Positions 14,200 through 22,690 of a stretch of 64,000 bases of DNA are shown here, piece by piece. The notes beneath the pieces were generated by a model. That model saw nothing but the letters and a program-made list of their open reading frames with translations. It had not been told where the DNA came from and did not search any database. Position 1 is the stretch's first letter. The number at the start of each line of letters is the position of its first letter. Location of the stretch: positions 496,001 to 560,000 of the forward strand of contig NZ_FMMP01000009.1 of NCBI RefSeq assembly GCF_900095725.1, written 5' to 3'. Source of the stretch: Cellulosilyticum sp. I15G10I2 (GTDB lineage: Bacteria > Bacillota > Clostridia > Lachnospirales > Cellulosilyticaceae). Made by a program: the position numbers and the translations under genes.

Positions 14200-16059
14200 T
14201 TAGTTAAAGCCCTGCAGATTTTCATAATCCCTGATAAAGTATGCATTGGCTCTTTCATAATCATTAAATAAGCTTTCTTTAAAGTCATTTGGCTGGGTAG
14301 TAGGTTTATACCATGCCCTTCTATCAAAATATTCCTGCAGCTTAGCATCTACAAACATCCTTCCTCTGCGGGCATAAATTTCATTTCTGGCAAGCCGTAA
14401 CTGTTCTTCTGTTAATAATTTTAAGTCTGCAGCTGTTAAATATCTTTTGTCACTATCATAAATAATAAAATCATTCACAAAAAGTTGTGCAGATGACTTT
14501 ATCCCTTCCATCAGAATAGCTGGTATATAAGCATATTCACTTCTCGCACCGATATCATGATTTAAGTAATTGATATAGATGTTTCTTTGTACTATCATAT
14601 CTTTGGCCGTGGTCGTTTCATACTCTAATAAATACAACTCTTTTTGCTGACGATAAATTGCCAAGTAGATATCCTGCATTGAATTGATCGAATTAATGTT
14701 GCGATAAAAACCGCCTGTATGGTCAGCGATATACTGCAAGTTATCAGTATCCATACCCGCTCCTACCCCAATAATAAATAGGGGTATATTGTAGCGCATC
14801 GCCAGTTCTGCTACAATTTGCGGTGTACACAGACTGGCGTTATCCTGCCCATCTGTAAAAGCAATAATACATTTTGCACCACTTTGTATAGCCGTCTGAT
14901 TAATGGCAACATAAAGCGCATCATAGAGTGCCGTCCGATCTCCTATTTGCATACTATTAACAGCACGCATCACTTCCCTATCATCAGAAGTAAATGGAAT
15001 ATCCGAATGAACATGATCCGCAAAGCTAATTAAAGATACCTTATCTCCTATATTAAATTGAATACTGCTTATAAAGTCTTTTATAATATTTTTAGCAAAA
15101 AAAAGAGGCTCACCCTGCATACTTCCGCTCACATCTGCTACCATACTAATATTAACGCCCTCTACTTCATTAAGTTGTACAGCCTTATTAATCTGCTTTT
15201 TAATATAGCCCGCATCACCCTCAGGTTTTTCTGATAAATAAAAGTATTGTAGTTCAAGGTTATCTAAAGTCTGGTTCGTTGACTGACTTTGCAAACTTAA
15301 ATAAATCTTGATCTTTGGATATTCAGATACATCTACTTGACTGACTTTAATAATATAATCCGAACCCCTCATAATCATATTCAAAAATGCATCCCATTCC
15401 CTAAGCTTACTCATGGCTTTAACATAGTTTTCTTCTACTAAGAGTTTATTGATAGCCACTTGATAGCCTTTTATTATATCGAGTTCTCCTCTATACACCC
15501 CTGGCGTACTCATATTTTCTAATTTATTCTTTAAGATTGATGTTTGCTTCTTACTTTCATCTTTCATTTTTATTTTTAAAGATTCCAAAGAAGCCAGGGT
15601 TTCTTCTGCTACCTCAAGTTCCCGCGCCTCTATAGTTTTATTAAGTTTTTCAAGCAAGTACCTGAGTTCACCCGCCTGCTCATCATTCGCTATATAAGTA
15701 TCATACAAATGATCATATGTATCTTTTGATGCCACTAACTTCATCCAATACGCATCGGCTTGTTCTACTTCGTTTTTGGCATCGTCTATTGTATCAACCA
15801 TTGCAGACTCATCTACTTTATGACTTAATGCATTGGTCGTTTTGTCTTTACGCTCAAGTGTATTACCTACCATTATGGTTATAAGTGTCAGAATACCTAC
15901 GATGCTTAGTGCAATAAGTACTTGCTTGATATCTTTCTTGCTGTGATTTTTTTGATGCCAAACAGTCTCTTCAGTATTTAATTTCTCAACTTGAGTCCCA
16001 CAGTTTTCACAAAAACTACAATCTTCTCCTAATTGTTTTCCGCACTTTTTGCAAAACAT
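14200..16059 (-). CDS. Zinc ribbon - TM - coiled coil - VWA - YARHG surface protein
   Basis: The 619-residue protein starts with a zinc ribbon (CKKC...CENC, residues 3-22). One membrane helix follows (QVLIALSIVGILTLITIMVG, about 46-66), then a long coiled coil (about 85-210). The von Willebrand A domain has the full metal site: DVSGSM near 305, the Thr of DRTALYDAL, and FTDGQDN. It ends in a YARHG domain (LRLARNEIYARRGRMF, then RAWYKP), which is thought to be extracellular and cell-wall related. The order implies a cytoplasmic zinc ribbon and an external VWA/YARHG part. SD GGAGAA lies upstream of the ATG. First gene of a unit with the amidase. Confidence 0.87.
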   Translation of the reverse strand: MFCKKCGKQLGEDCSFCENCGTQVEKLNTEETVWHQKNHSKKDIKQVLIALSIVGILTLITIMVGNTLERKDKTTNALSHKVDESAMVDTIDDAKNEVEQADAYWMKLVASKDTYDHLYDTYIANDEQAGELRYLLEKLNKTIEARELEVAEETLASLESLKIKMKDESKKQTSILKNKLENMSTPGVYRGELDIIKGYQVAINKLLVEENYVKAMSKLREWDAFLNMIMRGSDYIIKVSQVDVSEYPKIKIYLSLQSQSTNQTLDNLELQYFYLSEKPEGDAGYIKKQINKAVQLNEVEGVNISMVADVSGSMQGEPLFFAKNIIKDFISSIQFNIGDKVSLISFADHVHSDIPFTSDDREVMRAVNSMQIGDRTALYDALYVAINQTAIQSGAKCIIAFTDGQDNASLCTPQIVAELAMRYNIPLFIIGVGAGMDTDNLQYIADHTGGFYRNINSINSMQDIYLAIYRQQKELYLLEYETTTAKDMIVQRNIYINYLNHDIGARSEYAYIPAILMEGIKSSAQLFVNDFIIYDSDKRYLTAADLKLLTEEQLRLARNEIYARRGRMFVDAKLQEYFDRRAWYKPTTQPNDFKESLFNDYERANAYFIRDYENLQGFN

Positions 16060-16230
16060 TCTGTTCTCCTTCCATCACCACTTTACTCACTCGATTTTTA
16101 CCAATTCCCCCTCCTGATCTACCTGTATAATATATTCATTGAGATAGTATAAAATACTACAATCTTTATAGCGCAAACTCAGGGCATTTTACACGAACAC
16201 CTCGAAGTGCTTGAGAACCAGTGACATATA

Positions 16231-16257
16231 AAAAGTGGGTTTCAAAAACCCACTTTT
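16231..16257. terminator. Hairpin overlapping the stop codon at 16242
   Basis: AAAAGTGGGTTT (16231-16242) and AAACCCACTTTT (16246-16257) form a perfect 12-bp stem with a 3-base loop. It includes the last codons and stop of the glycan-binding protein gene, so translation termination and transcription termination coincide. The gap 16060-16230 contains nothing else evident. Confidence 0.75.
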
Positions 16258-16991
16258 GTCATATGTTGTATTTTGACTTGATTGGCATCGCTAAGAATCG
16301 CACTTAAAGGATATTTATTAAAGCGTATTTCACTCATACATAAATCATTATGACGTGTTCCTTTAAAAACTTCCTTAATAATTATTTTTATACCCGTAAT
16401 ATTTTTAAAGCCCACATCAAACTCTTGTAATCCAAGGATCCCATCCAAAAGATATATCTCTTTACTTTCACCATTTGTAGCGATGATTTCCAGTCTTGCA
16501 ATTCTATTGTTTTTATAATATAAGTCTTCATTTTTTGTAAAACCATTTGTTAGTTGTATAGTATCTAAATCAAACTGTTGTTCATTATCAATTGTAATCC
16601 ATTCCCCAACGCCATCACCATCTGCCCCCTCTACCCAAACAGTAGTAAAATCACTATCACAAAGAGCAAGCGGTGTATAGATGATAGTATTATTATTAAC
16701 TTTTTCACTAAATATAGACGAAGCTTCTATCGTAAAAGTTAATTCACTTAAGTTGTTATCTATTTTGAGTACTTCTTCTTTAGCCATATTGCCTTTAGCA
16801 ACATCATCCATAAGATTAGAACTTTCTTGGCTCACCTTAGTATTATTTTCAGTATCCGCTATTACAATTTCTTTAATTGTAGTTTTATCTTTTTCATTGT
16901 GATCTTCTGTAAACGCTATAGCAGTTAAGCAACTAAGTGCTATAAATAAGCATATTGTGATGATTAGTTTTCTGGAATCACGTATTTTCAT
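16242..16991 (-). CDS. Secreted NADase-type glycan-binding (discoidin-like) protein
   Basis: This 249-residue protein has an N-terminal hydrophobic segment (KLIITICLFIALSCLTAIAF) that acts as signal or anchor and a low-complexity linker. A C-terminal discoidin-like beta-sandwich follows: DSDFTTVWVEGADGDGVGE near residue 115-135, then DLDTIQLTNGF, RIARLEIIATNG and ITGIKIIIKEV. The VWVEG-x-GDG-x-GEWI motif is typical of the NADase-type glycan-binding domain. It probably binds cell-surface polysaccharide. The ribosome site is weak (ATTAAG). It lies just upstream of the VWA operon but is separated by a terminator, so it is a separate unit. Confidence 0.7.
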   Translation of the reverse strand: MKIRDSRKLIITICLFIALSCLTAIAFTEDHNEKDKTTIKEIVIADTENNTKVSQESSNLMDDVAKGNMAKEEVLKIDNNLSELTFTIEASSIFSEKVNNNTIIYTPLALCDSDFTTVWVEGADGDGVGEWITIDNEQQFDLDTIQLTNGFTKNEDLYYKNNRIARLEIIATNGESKEIYLLDGILGLQEFDVGFKNITGIKIIIKEVFKGTRHNDLCMSEIRFNKYPLSAILSDANQVKIQHMTKVGF

Positions 16992-17118
16992 CTTAATATC
17001 TTGTATCGTGCAAATATCGCAGCAAGGGCACTTTACATTATCCTCTCATACTCTATTATCTATTTATATTATCTTTATGGTTATAATATAAGAGAAAACC
17101 TCTATTACTATAAAATAT

Positions 17119-17356
17119 TTAATATTTTTTATCACTGCTACACGGACACTTCTCATTTCTTCCAATCTTATGTAAATGTTGCCTTACTGTATTCATTATA
17201 AAGCCCACCTATAGTTTCTTTACCTAAATAATAGACAGACGGCGTCACTACTTCATGAATCACTATCATAGAATCTGTTGTTACGAGATTACCTATTGCT
17301 CCAGCTAGATTATATGTTGGTATGTCCTTAAGATTAACAACTAACTCTGTTTTAAT
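17119..17356 (-). pseudogene. Decayed SEC-C protein tail
   Basis: On the minus strand 17356-17167 translates to a convincing 60-residue fragment containing AGAIGNLVTTDSMIVIHEVV and YYLGKETIGGLYNEYSKATF. After a frameshift it continues as KIGRNEKCPCSSDKKY and a stop at 17119. The last part is a SEC-C motif lacking its final KKCCG. The DNA around 17135-17170 closely matches 8933-8968 of the intact SEC-C gene, but the part before it does not, so it comes from a different SEC-C protein. No start codon exists. It is a genuine gene relic in what otherwise looks like an empty 480-base gap. Confidence 0.75.
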
Positions 17357-17450
17357 TTATTGTTAAAGTATTTAATATAAGATAGATTGATCAATAGGCA
17401 TACAAAATTCTCTTCTTTCTGGACATTTACTGATCCACTCCATAACTTAA

Positions 17451-17480
17451 AAACAGCCTCCCTAATAAAGGAGACTGTTT
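17451..17480 (-). terminator. Terminator of the SLH/NHL gene
   Basis: AAACAGCCTCC (17451-17461) pairs with GGAGACTGTTT (17470-17480) with one mismatch. On the minus strand the stem runs out into TTTTTAAG. It lies directly after the stop codon at 17484. Confidence 0.75.
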
Positions 17481-17483
17481 GTA

Positions 17484-20400
17484 CTATTTATTGATTAATC
17501 CTGACTCAGTTAATAAGTTTCTAATGGCAGTTAATGCCTCTGCATGGGTGAGCGTTCCTTTAGGTGTAATAGTATCTTCTGTCCTTCCATTAAATACCCC
17601 TGCGCTCAGTGTTTTGCTTACTGCTTCATAAGCCCATGTGGCTACTTGCTTTGCATCTTTATATTGCAAAATTCTATTATTACTACCTTCTGGCAGTCTA
17701 ACTATATCCATAACCTTTGCGTACATGGTCATGGCTTCTTCTCTGGTGATGGCGGCCTCCGGTTTGAATGTCCCGTCAAGGTAGCCTTGGATGATCCCCC
17801 AATCATTTGCTATAAGAATACTTGTTAGATGCTTGCTTGTACCAATATCCGTAAACTTATTCTCAATGAATAATCCTTCTCTGTATAACCCCGACGCTCT
17901 TACGATATACTCTGCAAATTCTGCTCTTGTTACTGCTTTGTCTGCTACAAAGTTTTCATGGTCTACCAAGATAAGCCTTGATGCCATATCATTGATAACT
18001 TTCTCCGACCAATGACCTTTGACCAAATCAACAGCCACCGGGTTCCCGATTACTGCGTAGGTGGAGTTTGTAAGTGAATTAATGCTTGCATACCATTTAC
18101 CGCCTTTTTCAAATACTACTGTTGGTACGTGGCTGTAAGAACCGTCCTTATTAAAGACAATACCTGTCGTAATATTACTGGGGTCGATGCCTTCTGGTAT
18201 TTCTATAATGCGTTCTGCAAAACTGTTAAACCTATTGATTTTAAGTTCCTCAACTTTACCATCTGCAGAAGTTATTCTTGCTGTGATTTCAAATTGCACA
18301 GGCTCAAATACAATGGTATGCCCAGATGCTTTTGCTTGCTCTTTTAGCGCTTCTATTTCCACCGATGTTATTTTGTTAATGCTGACTTCCACATCAATCG
18401 ATTGTAAGTTGTCTAAAGAGACACCCATAGTTTGGGCTGCTTTTTCAATGGTGAAGTTTTCAGCATCTATCCGATACTCAATTTTTTCATCTTTGACTGA
18501 AAGTTTAAAGTTATTGTCTTCCATCTTTTTAATAACTTCGCCGGTTAATGCTACTCTTATTGTATCCCCTGTGTTTAAAACCGGCACAATGACTTCATTG
18601 TTGCCATTATTTATTTTGATGGCTTTTTCGATATGGTTATTCATCTGCTGCGAATCTACTACAACCCTGACTTCTGTTCTCCCATTTATTTCCGTTCTGA
18701 TTTCTGTCCCTGATTTTTGTATTTCATTGTTTATAATCATTTCTATGTCATTTGATACTGATGGTAACTGTAATAGTGGCAGTGGTGATGAAGATGATCC
18801 AGAACTGCTGCCCCCTGTTGATGGTGCTCTATATGCCTCTACTATAACATTAACACTTGGACTTGCATTAAATCCTGTTTTCGCTGCATAGCGCATAGGA
18901 TACGTTCCCGCTGGTAATCCTATAATTTCCGTTGATGTTACAGGCAGCCACGTACCACTTGAGCTTAACTTATATTCCATGCCTGTTGCTGTCCCTGTTA
19001 TCTTACCATCACTATTGGCTAAAGATGTAGGTGTTACGCCTATCAGTCCTGTTGGAACTGGCTGATCTAGATTTTCTGTTGGTGGTATTACTGGTGGCGC
19101 ATCCGATACAACTACATCCACACTTGCCTTTATATTGTTCGGATTTGAAATATTGTTCCCCACATTAAATGTTCCACTAAAAGTATATGTACCTGCAATG
19201 TTTCCATTATACGCTGGGGTTCCACCATCCCACGTAATAGCTGCACTTGTGGTTGTATTGTTCAAATACACAGTCCCACTAACTGGTAAATTAACTTCAT
19301 TTAAACTCGTCCCCTTGGCTACTTTAATTTGGGGAATACTTTCTGCATTTATGACTAAAAGTATGTTATTTTTAATAGATAAATTTGAAAAATCATCTAG
19401 TTCATATACGCTCCCAGTAGTTGATATACTATTAATTCCAGTAGTTGTTATATTATTGATTCCAGTTTTCGCATAACTCACTTTAAGACTATTATCCAAA
19501 GCTGCTACACTCTCGTTCAAGGTTAAAGTAATGCTTGAACCTGATACCACAGCATTTATTACTTGTGGGTTTGAAGCCGCGCCACTTACCAAAAAGGCCG
19601 CCGGATCTGCATACCCATCAGACATCTCTGTATTCATAATTAAACCAATGTGCCTCGTATCAAATGTCTCAGCATTTCCAACAATTTTATGTGTAGAATT
19701 ATTTGATTCTGTAAAATAGATGTATCCGCCTGCATCAACACTTATACCCCAAGGCGCAAACGTTCCTGTACTAAAAGTCGCCACTTTGGTCCCGTTTTGA
19801 CTTATCTTTTCAATTGTTCTACTGCCTGATGCGGCTACATAAAAGAACCCATCTTTTCCTAGAGCAACCCAACGGGGTAATGCTATATTTGTTATAAAAT
19901 CACTAACAGTTGCATCTGGTGTAATTTTTATGACCTTATTATTACTGAGATCTGCAACATACAAATTGTCATCTTCATCAATGGTCATGCCAATAAGTGA
20001 ACCTGCCCTAAGTCCAGTTGCAAATTCTGAAAAATCTGTACCATCTGTATTCATTTTGTAGATTTTACCACTCCAGTAGCTTACAACAAATAATTTACCT
20101 TCGCTGCTAAGTGCAATACCCGTTAGATAATCATAAGAAAAATCTCTGGTAAGTGTCGTATTGCCGCTTGAGTCAACTTTTATAACCTTCGAACCATTGT
20201 ATTGTGCCACATAAAGGTTTCCCGCAGCATCAAATACCATACCGACAGGCTGACTTATCCCCGATACAAAAGTCGTCTTATTTTGTCCCCCTCTATCCAT
20301 CTTAATAATTTTGTTGCCACTATATTCCGCAACATAGAGCCTATCATCTTGTCCAATGACAATGTTAACTGGAAAATAATGACCTGATGAAACCGGTATG

Positions 20401-20507
20401 CCTGAATAAGGTATCGTTGCAGCATATGTAACAGATGGAATAGTGAGGCTTATTGAAAATAACATCATAAAAATAAGTAGTATGCTAATCCTTTTCTTTT
20501 GTTTCAT
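17484..20507 (-). CDS. Secreted NHL beta-propeller protein with Ig-like region and three SLH domains
   Basis: About 1007 residues. The ATG at 20507 is preceded by GAGGGGG and followed by a classic signal peptide (ISILLIFMMLFSISLTIPSV...YA). NHL-type repeats fill about residues 40-300 (DDRLYVAEYSGNKIIKMD, AAGNLYVAQYNGSKVIKVD, and so on), forming a beta-propeller. Then come a bacterial Ig-like segment (TSAAITWDGGTPAYNGNIAG), a Ser-rich linker (GGSSSGSSSS), a unique domain, and three C-terminal SLH repeats (VKGHWSEKVINDMASR; LDGTFKPEAAITREEAM; LTHAEALTAI) that hold the protein to cell-wall polymer. It is likely an abundant surface or adhesion protein. An extended -10 (TGCTATAAT) lies upstream. 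Confidence 0.88.
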   Translation of the reverse strand: MKQKKRISILLIFMMLFSISLTIPSVTYAATIPYSGIPVSSGHYFPVNIVIGQDDRLYVAEYSGNKIIKMDRGGQNKTTFVSGISQPVGMVFDAAGNLYVAQYNGSKVIKVDSSGNTTLTRDFSYDYLTGIALSSEGKLFVVSYWSGKIYKMNTDGTDFSEFATGLRAGSLIGMTIDEDDNLYVADLSNNKVIKITPDATVSDFITNIALPRWVALGKDGFFYVAASGSRTIEKISQNGTKVATFSTGTFAPWGISVDAGGYIYFTESNNSTHKIVGNAETFDTRHIGLIMNTEMSDGYADPAAFLVSGAASNPQVINAVVSGSSITLTLNESVAALDNSLKVSYAKTGINNITTTGINSISTTGSVYELDDFSNLSIKNNILLVINAESIPQIKVAKGTSLNEVNLPVSGTVYLNNTTTSAAITWDGGTPAYNGNIAGTYTFSGTFNVGNNISNPNNIKASVDVVVSDAPPVIPPTENLDQPVPTGLIGVTPTSLANSDGKITGTATGMEYKLSSSGTWLPVTSTEIIGLPAGTYPMRYAAKTGFNASPSVNVIVEAYRAPSTGGSSSGSSSSPLPLLQLPSVSNDIEMIINNEIQKSGTEIRTEINGRTEVRVVVDSQQMNNHIEKAIKINNGNNEVIVPVLNTGDTIRVALTGEVIKKMEDNNFKLSVKDEKIEYRIDAENFTIEKAAQTMGVSLDNLQSIDVEVSINKITSVEIEALKEQAKASGHTIVFEPVQFEITARITSADGKVEELKINRFNSFAERIIEIPEGIDPSNITTGIVFNKDGSYSHVPTVVFEKGGKWYASINSLTNSTYAVIGNPVAVDLVKGHWSEKVINDMASRLILVDHENFVADKAVTRAEFAEYIVRASGLYREGLFIENKFTDIGTSKHLTSILIANDWGIIQGYLDGTFKPEAAITREEAMTMYAKVMDIVRLPEGSNNRILQYKDAKQVATWAYEAVSKTLSAGVFNGRTEDTITPKGTLTHAEALTAIRNLLTESGLINK

Positions 20508-20598
20508 TTTGTAACCCCCTCTTTTATCTAGAAGATATGTTATACACGCCTCCATTACCAGAATTCTCACGGTATTATAAATTTAACCTTCTTATTCT

Positions 20599-20607
20599 AT
20601 TATAGCA
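20599..20607 (-). promoter_or_regulatory. Extended -10 for the SLH gene
   Basis: On the minus strand TGCTATAAT (20607-20599) is an extended -10 element; no good -35 lies 17 bases away, although a TTGACT begins eight bases upstream of the -10. An 18-base stretch following it is shared with the upstream region of the SEC-C gene near 9672-9689. Between 20610 and 20769 I see only a small AGGCTC/GAGCCT hairpin (20673-20691). Confidence 0.4.
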
Positions 20608-20769
20608 AAAAAAGTCAATATATCTATATAAATGTTGAATTAAACACCTTCACTTTAACGCGTTTATTACAGGCTCAAAAGCAGAGCCTTCGTTTTGCAA
20701 GTATAAACCTACTAAAGATAAATTTCTGTTATCATTGCCCCAAAACAAAAAGCAGCAGCAACCTATAAC

Positions 20770-20949
20770 CTATTCTATTCGATAAAACTCAAGGCGTACT
20801 CGGTAACTTAGCGAGAGATGAGTCTCGAGCTTGCTCATAATGTTTTTTGTTTCGACCAGAGAAGTCAGCCCAATGATAATCATATTAATGAAGATAATAG
20901 CCAATAGCGTATTATTATCTCCAATCATTGAATTAATATCAAATCCCAT
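20770..20949 (-). CDS. Very small single-helix membrane protein
   Basis: A 59-residue product from ATG 20949, with GGAG eight bases upstream. One membrane helix (TLLAIIFINMIIIGLTSLV, residues about 14-32) is followed by an amphipathic basic tail (ETKNIMSKLETHLSLSYRVRLEFYRIE). The good ribosome site and the helix-plus-tail layout support a real gene, but I know no family for it. Holin-like or small regulatory membrane proteins have this shape. Confidence 0.5.
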   Translation of the reverse strand: MGFDINSMIGDNNTLLAIIFINMIIIGLTSLVETKNIMSKLETHLSLSYRVRLEFYRIE

Positions 20950-20996
20950 AATCAATTCTCCTACACGGTCTTAGTAATATACGGTTTAAATGATAA

Positions 20997-21021
20997 CGGG
21001 TGCCAATTATCTTGGCACCCG
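20997..21021 (-). terminator. Hairpin after the stalk-domain gene
   Basis: CGGGTGCCAA (20997-21006) and TTGGCACCCG (21012-21021) are perfectly complementary with a 5-base loop. The U-run on the minus strand is poor (TTATCATTT), so it may stabilise RNA more than terminate it. Confidence 0.6.
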
Positions 21022-21062
21022 CTTTACTTATAAATATCTTGTATCCTTTTTAAAATGCTCTG

Positions 21063-22157
21063 TTAATTAGTATTAATAGTATTAATATAAAGTTTGTCAT
21101 CGTTTGTATAAACTCCTAGAGAGCTTCCAGTTGAGCTGTCTCTGATGCCTCCCACTATGCTATCATATGAACTATATTGACGCTGTATATCTTCTTTAAT
21201 TTTTTTAAATAAATTTTCCAATTCACTCTTATTATCTGCGCCTAGAACATTCCATTTCCCTCTGTAATCTTCCAAAGTTCCACTTGGTCTAAGTTCGGTA
21301 GTAAGTGTAAAAGTAAGAATATCATTTTTCACTCCTAGCTCTATATCGCCAATAGGTATACTAAAACCTATAGTGTTAATCACATTATATTTTTTTTCTA
21401 ATTCTTTTTCAAAGTCTTTTAAAGAAAAATCAGCGGCTTCATTATATTCATATGCACCCGCCTTACTATATTTGAATGAAGCTCTTTCAAGATCGTTTTT
21501 ATTATCTTTAAGCGTCCCTCTGATTTCCACTTCTTTATGTGCAGCTGAAATGTCATAACACATTTCTTTTATAAATTGTTTGAGTTCTTCACTCGTTATT
21601 TTATCAAAATCAGCTTCATCATAGCGACTGTCATAAGTTACAGTTAGCTCAAGTCTACCTGATACAATCTGTAGATCATATCCCCAACCTACATCATAAG
21701 TATTTTTATAATTGGTTTTTATCTTATTTAAAGTATTAACGATGGCCTCTGTTGTTAAATTTTTATTATTACCACCTGCACCTGTTAAAGCTTCCAAATC
21801 TTTTTTTGCCATCTCTAATTGTTGTCTAAGCAAAGCATTTTCATAATTAATCGCAGCAATTTGCTCATCAGAATATGTAGAAGATTGTTGTCCATTAATA
21901 TAGACCGTATTATTACCCCAGTTGACATCTGCTCCCATAATTTCACCAATGGCACGGAGTGGCACATAAGTTATGCCCTCAACCATAAAAGGTTCAGTCT
22001 TCAAACTTTTAATCTGACCATTATAAGATATCTTTATATTATTATAAACAGCTTTCAAAGTTTTTGTCATATTTGCAGCCTGCAGGGCAACTCCCGAAAG
22101 CATAATACCAAGTCCCAAGGTCAAACACAGCATTTTATTAGTTTTTATTCTTTTCAT
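21063..22157 (-). CDS. Secreted stalk-domain (copper amine oxidase N-like) protein
   Basis: A 364-residue protein with a signal peptide (MLCLTLGLGIMLSGVALQA). A copper-amine-oxidase N-terminal-type 'stalk' domain follows (IKSLKTEPFMVEGITYVPLRAIGEIMGADVNWG, residues about 48-85), then a short coiled coil (NALLRQQLEMAKKDLEAL) and a unique C-terminal domain of about 230 residues. In Clostridia such stalk domains are wall-associated modules and do not imply amine oxidase activity. The C-terminal domain is not recognised. It is transcribed alone from the minus strand. Confidence 0.82.
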   Translation of the reverse strand: MKRIKTNKMLCLTLGLGIMLSGVALQAANMTKTLKAVYNNIKISYNGQIKSLKTEPFMVEGITYVPLRAIGEIMGADVNWGNNTVYINGQQSSTYSDEQIAAINYENALLRQQLEMAKKDLEALTGAGGNNKNLTTEAIVNTLNKIKTNYKNTYDVGWGYDLQIVSGRLELTVTYDSRYDEADFDKITSEELKQFIKEMCYDISAAHKEVEIRGTLKDNKNDLERASFKYSKAGAYEYNEAADFSLKDFEKELEKKYNVINTIGFSIPIGDIELGVKNDILTFTLTTELRPSGTLEDYRGKWNVLGADNKSELENLFKKIKEDIQRQYSSYDSIVGGIRDSSTGSSLGVYTNDDKLYINTINTN

Positions 22158-22335
22158 AATACCCTCCCTCTAAAGATATAATTACACATTATGTATATTT
22201 AAACATAGTATATCTAAAATTTACCAATATTTCAATACTTTCATTGCTATTAGCTACATTATTAGTTTCTATCGGTATACCATCCATAACATTAGGATAC
22301 ACTTAAAAAATACTAAAGAAAAAAGGAGTCCTCTC

Positions 22336-22656
22336 ATGCGTAATAATATCTTCATATTACTGCTTATCCCACTATTGATTTGCCTATTTCTTTTAGCTTC
22401 CCCCATTGCTCTTTTATCCAGTATGTTACTATTAATTTTTCTTGATCTTAGAAAAACAAAAGAAATTTATTCTATACTTTTTACTGCACTACTATTCTCT
22501 TTAGGTTTATTGGGAAGAGCATGTTATTTAGTCATCTTACAAGGATCCCCTATTCCATTTACCGCCTTATTGCGTAGCTTACTCACCTGCAGTCTCACCC
22601 TAACTGTATTTATACTACTCAAGTTCATGTTTTATATTTATAATGAGAACAACTAA
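22336..22656 (+). CDS. Small multi-helix membrane protein, paralogue of 9795-10112
   Basis: The 106-residue product follows AAAAAGGAGTCC at the right distance. Helices are NIFILLLIPLLICLFLLA, IALLSSMLLLIFLDL, SILFTALLFSLGLLGRACYLV and LTLTVFILLKFMFYIY. About half the residues match the protein at 9795 by eye, with a similar leader. Its stop overlaps the region of the broken wzz copy on the other strand. Function unknown; the two-copy family argues for a real, selected protein. Confidence 0.65.
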   Translation: MRNNIFILLLIPLLICLFLLASPIALLSSMLLLIFLDLRKTKEIYSILFTALLFSLGLLGRACYLVILQGSPIPFTALLRSLLTCSLTLTVFILLKFMFYIYNENN

Positions 22657-22690
22657 CTAATATATAATAAAAAAGGAGTCATTATGACCC

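Noticed and set aside
18187-18891. Long plus-strand frame of 234 residues opposite the SLH gene
   Set aside because: It is antisense to a well-supported protein, with low-complexity composition and no ribosome site.
21063-22157. Copper amine oxidase enzyme
   Set aside because: Only the small N-terminal-type stalk domain is present; the catalytic domain is absent.
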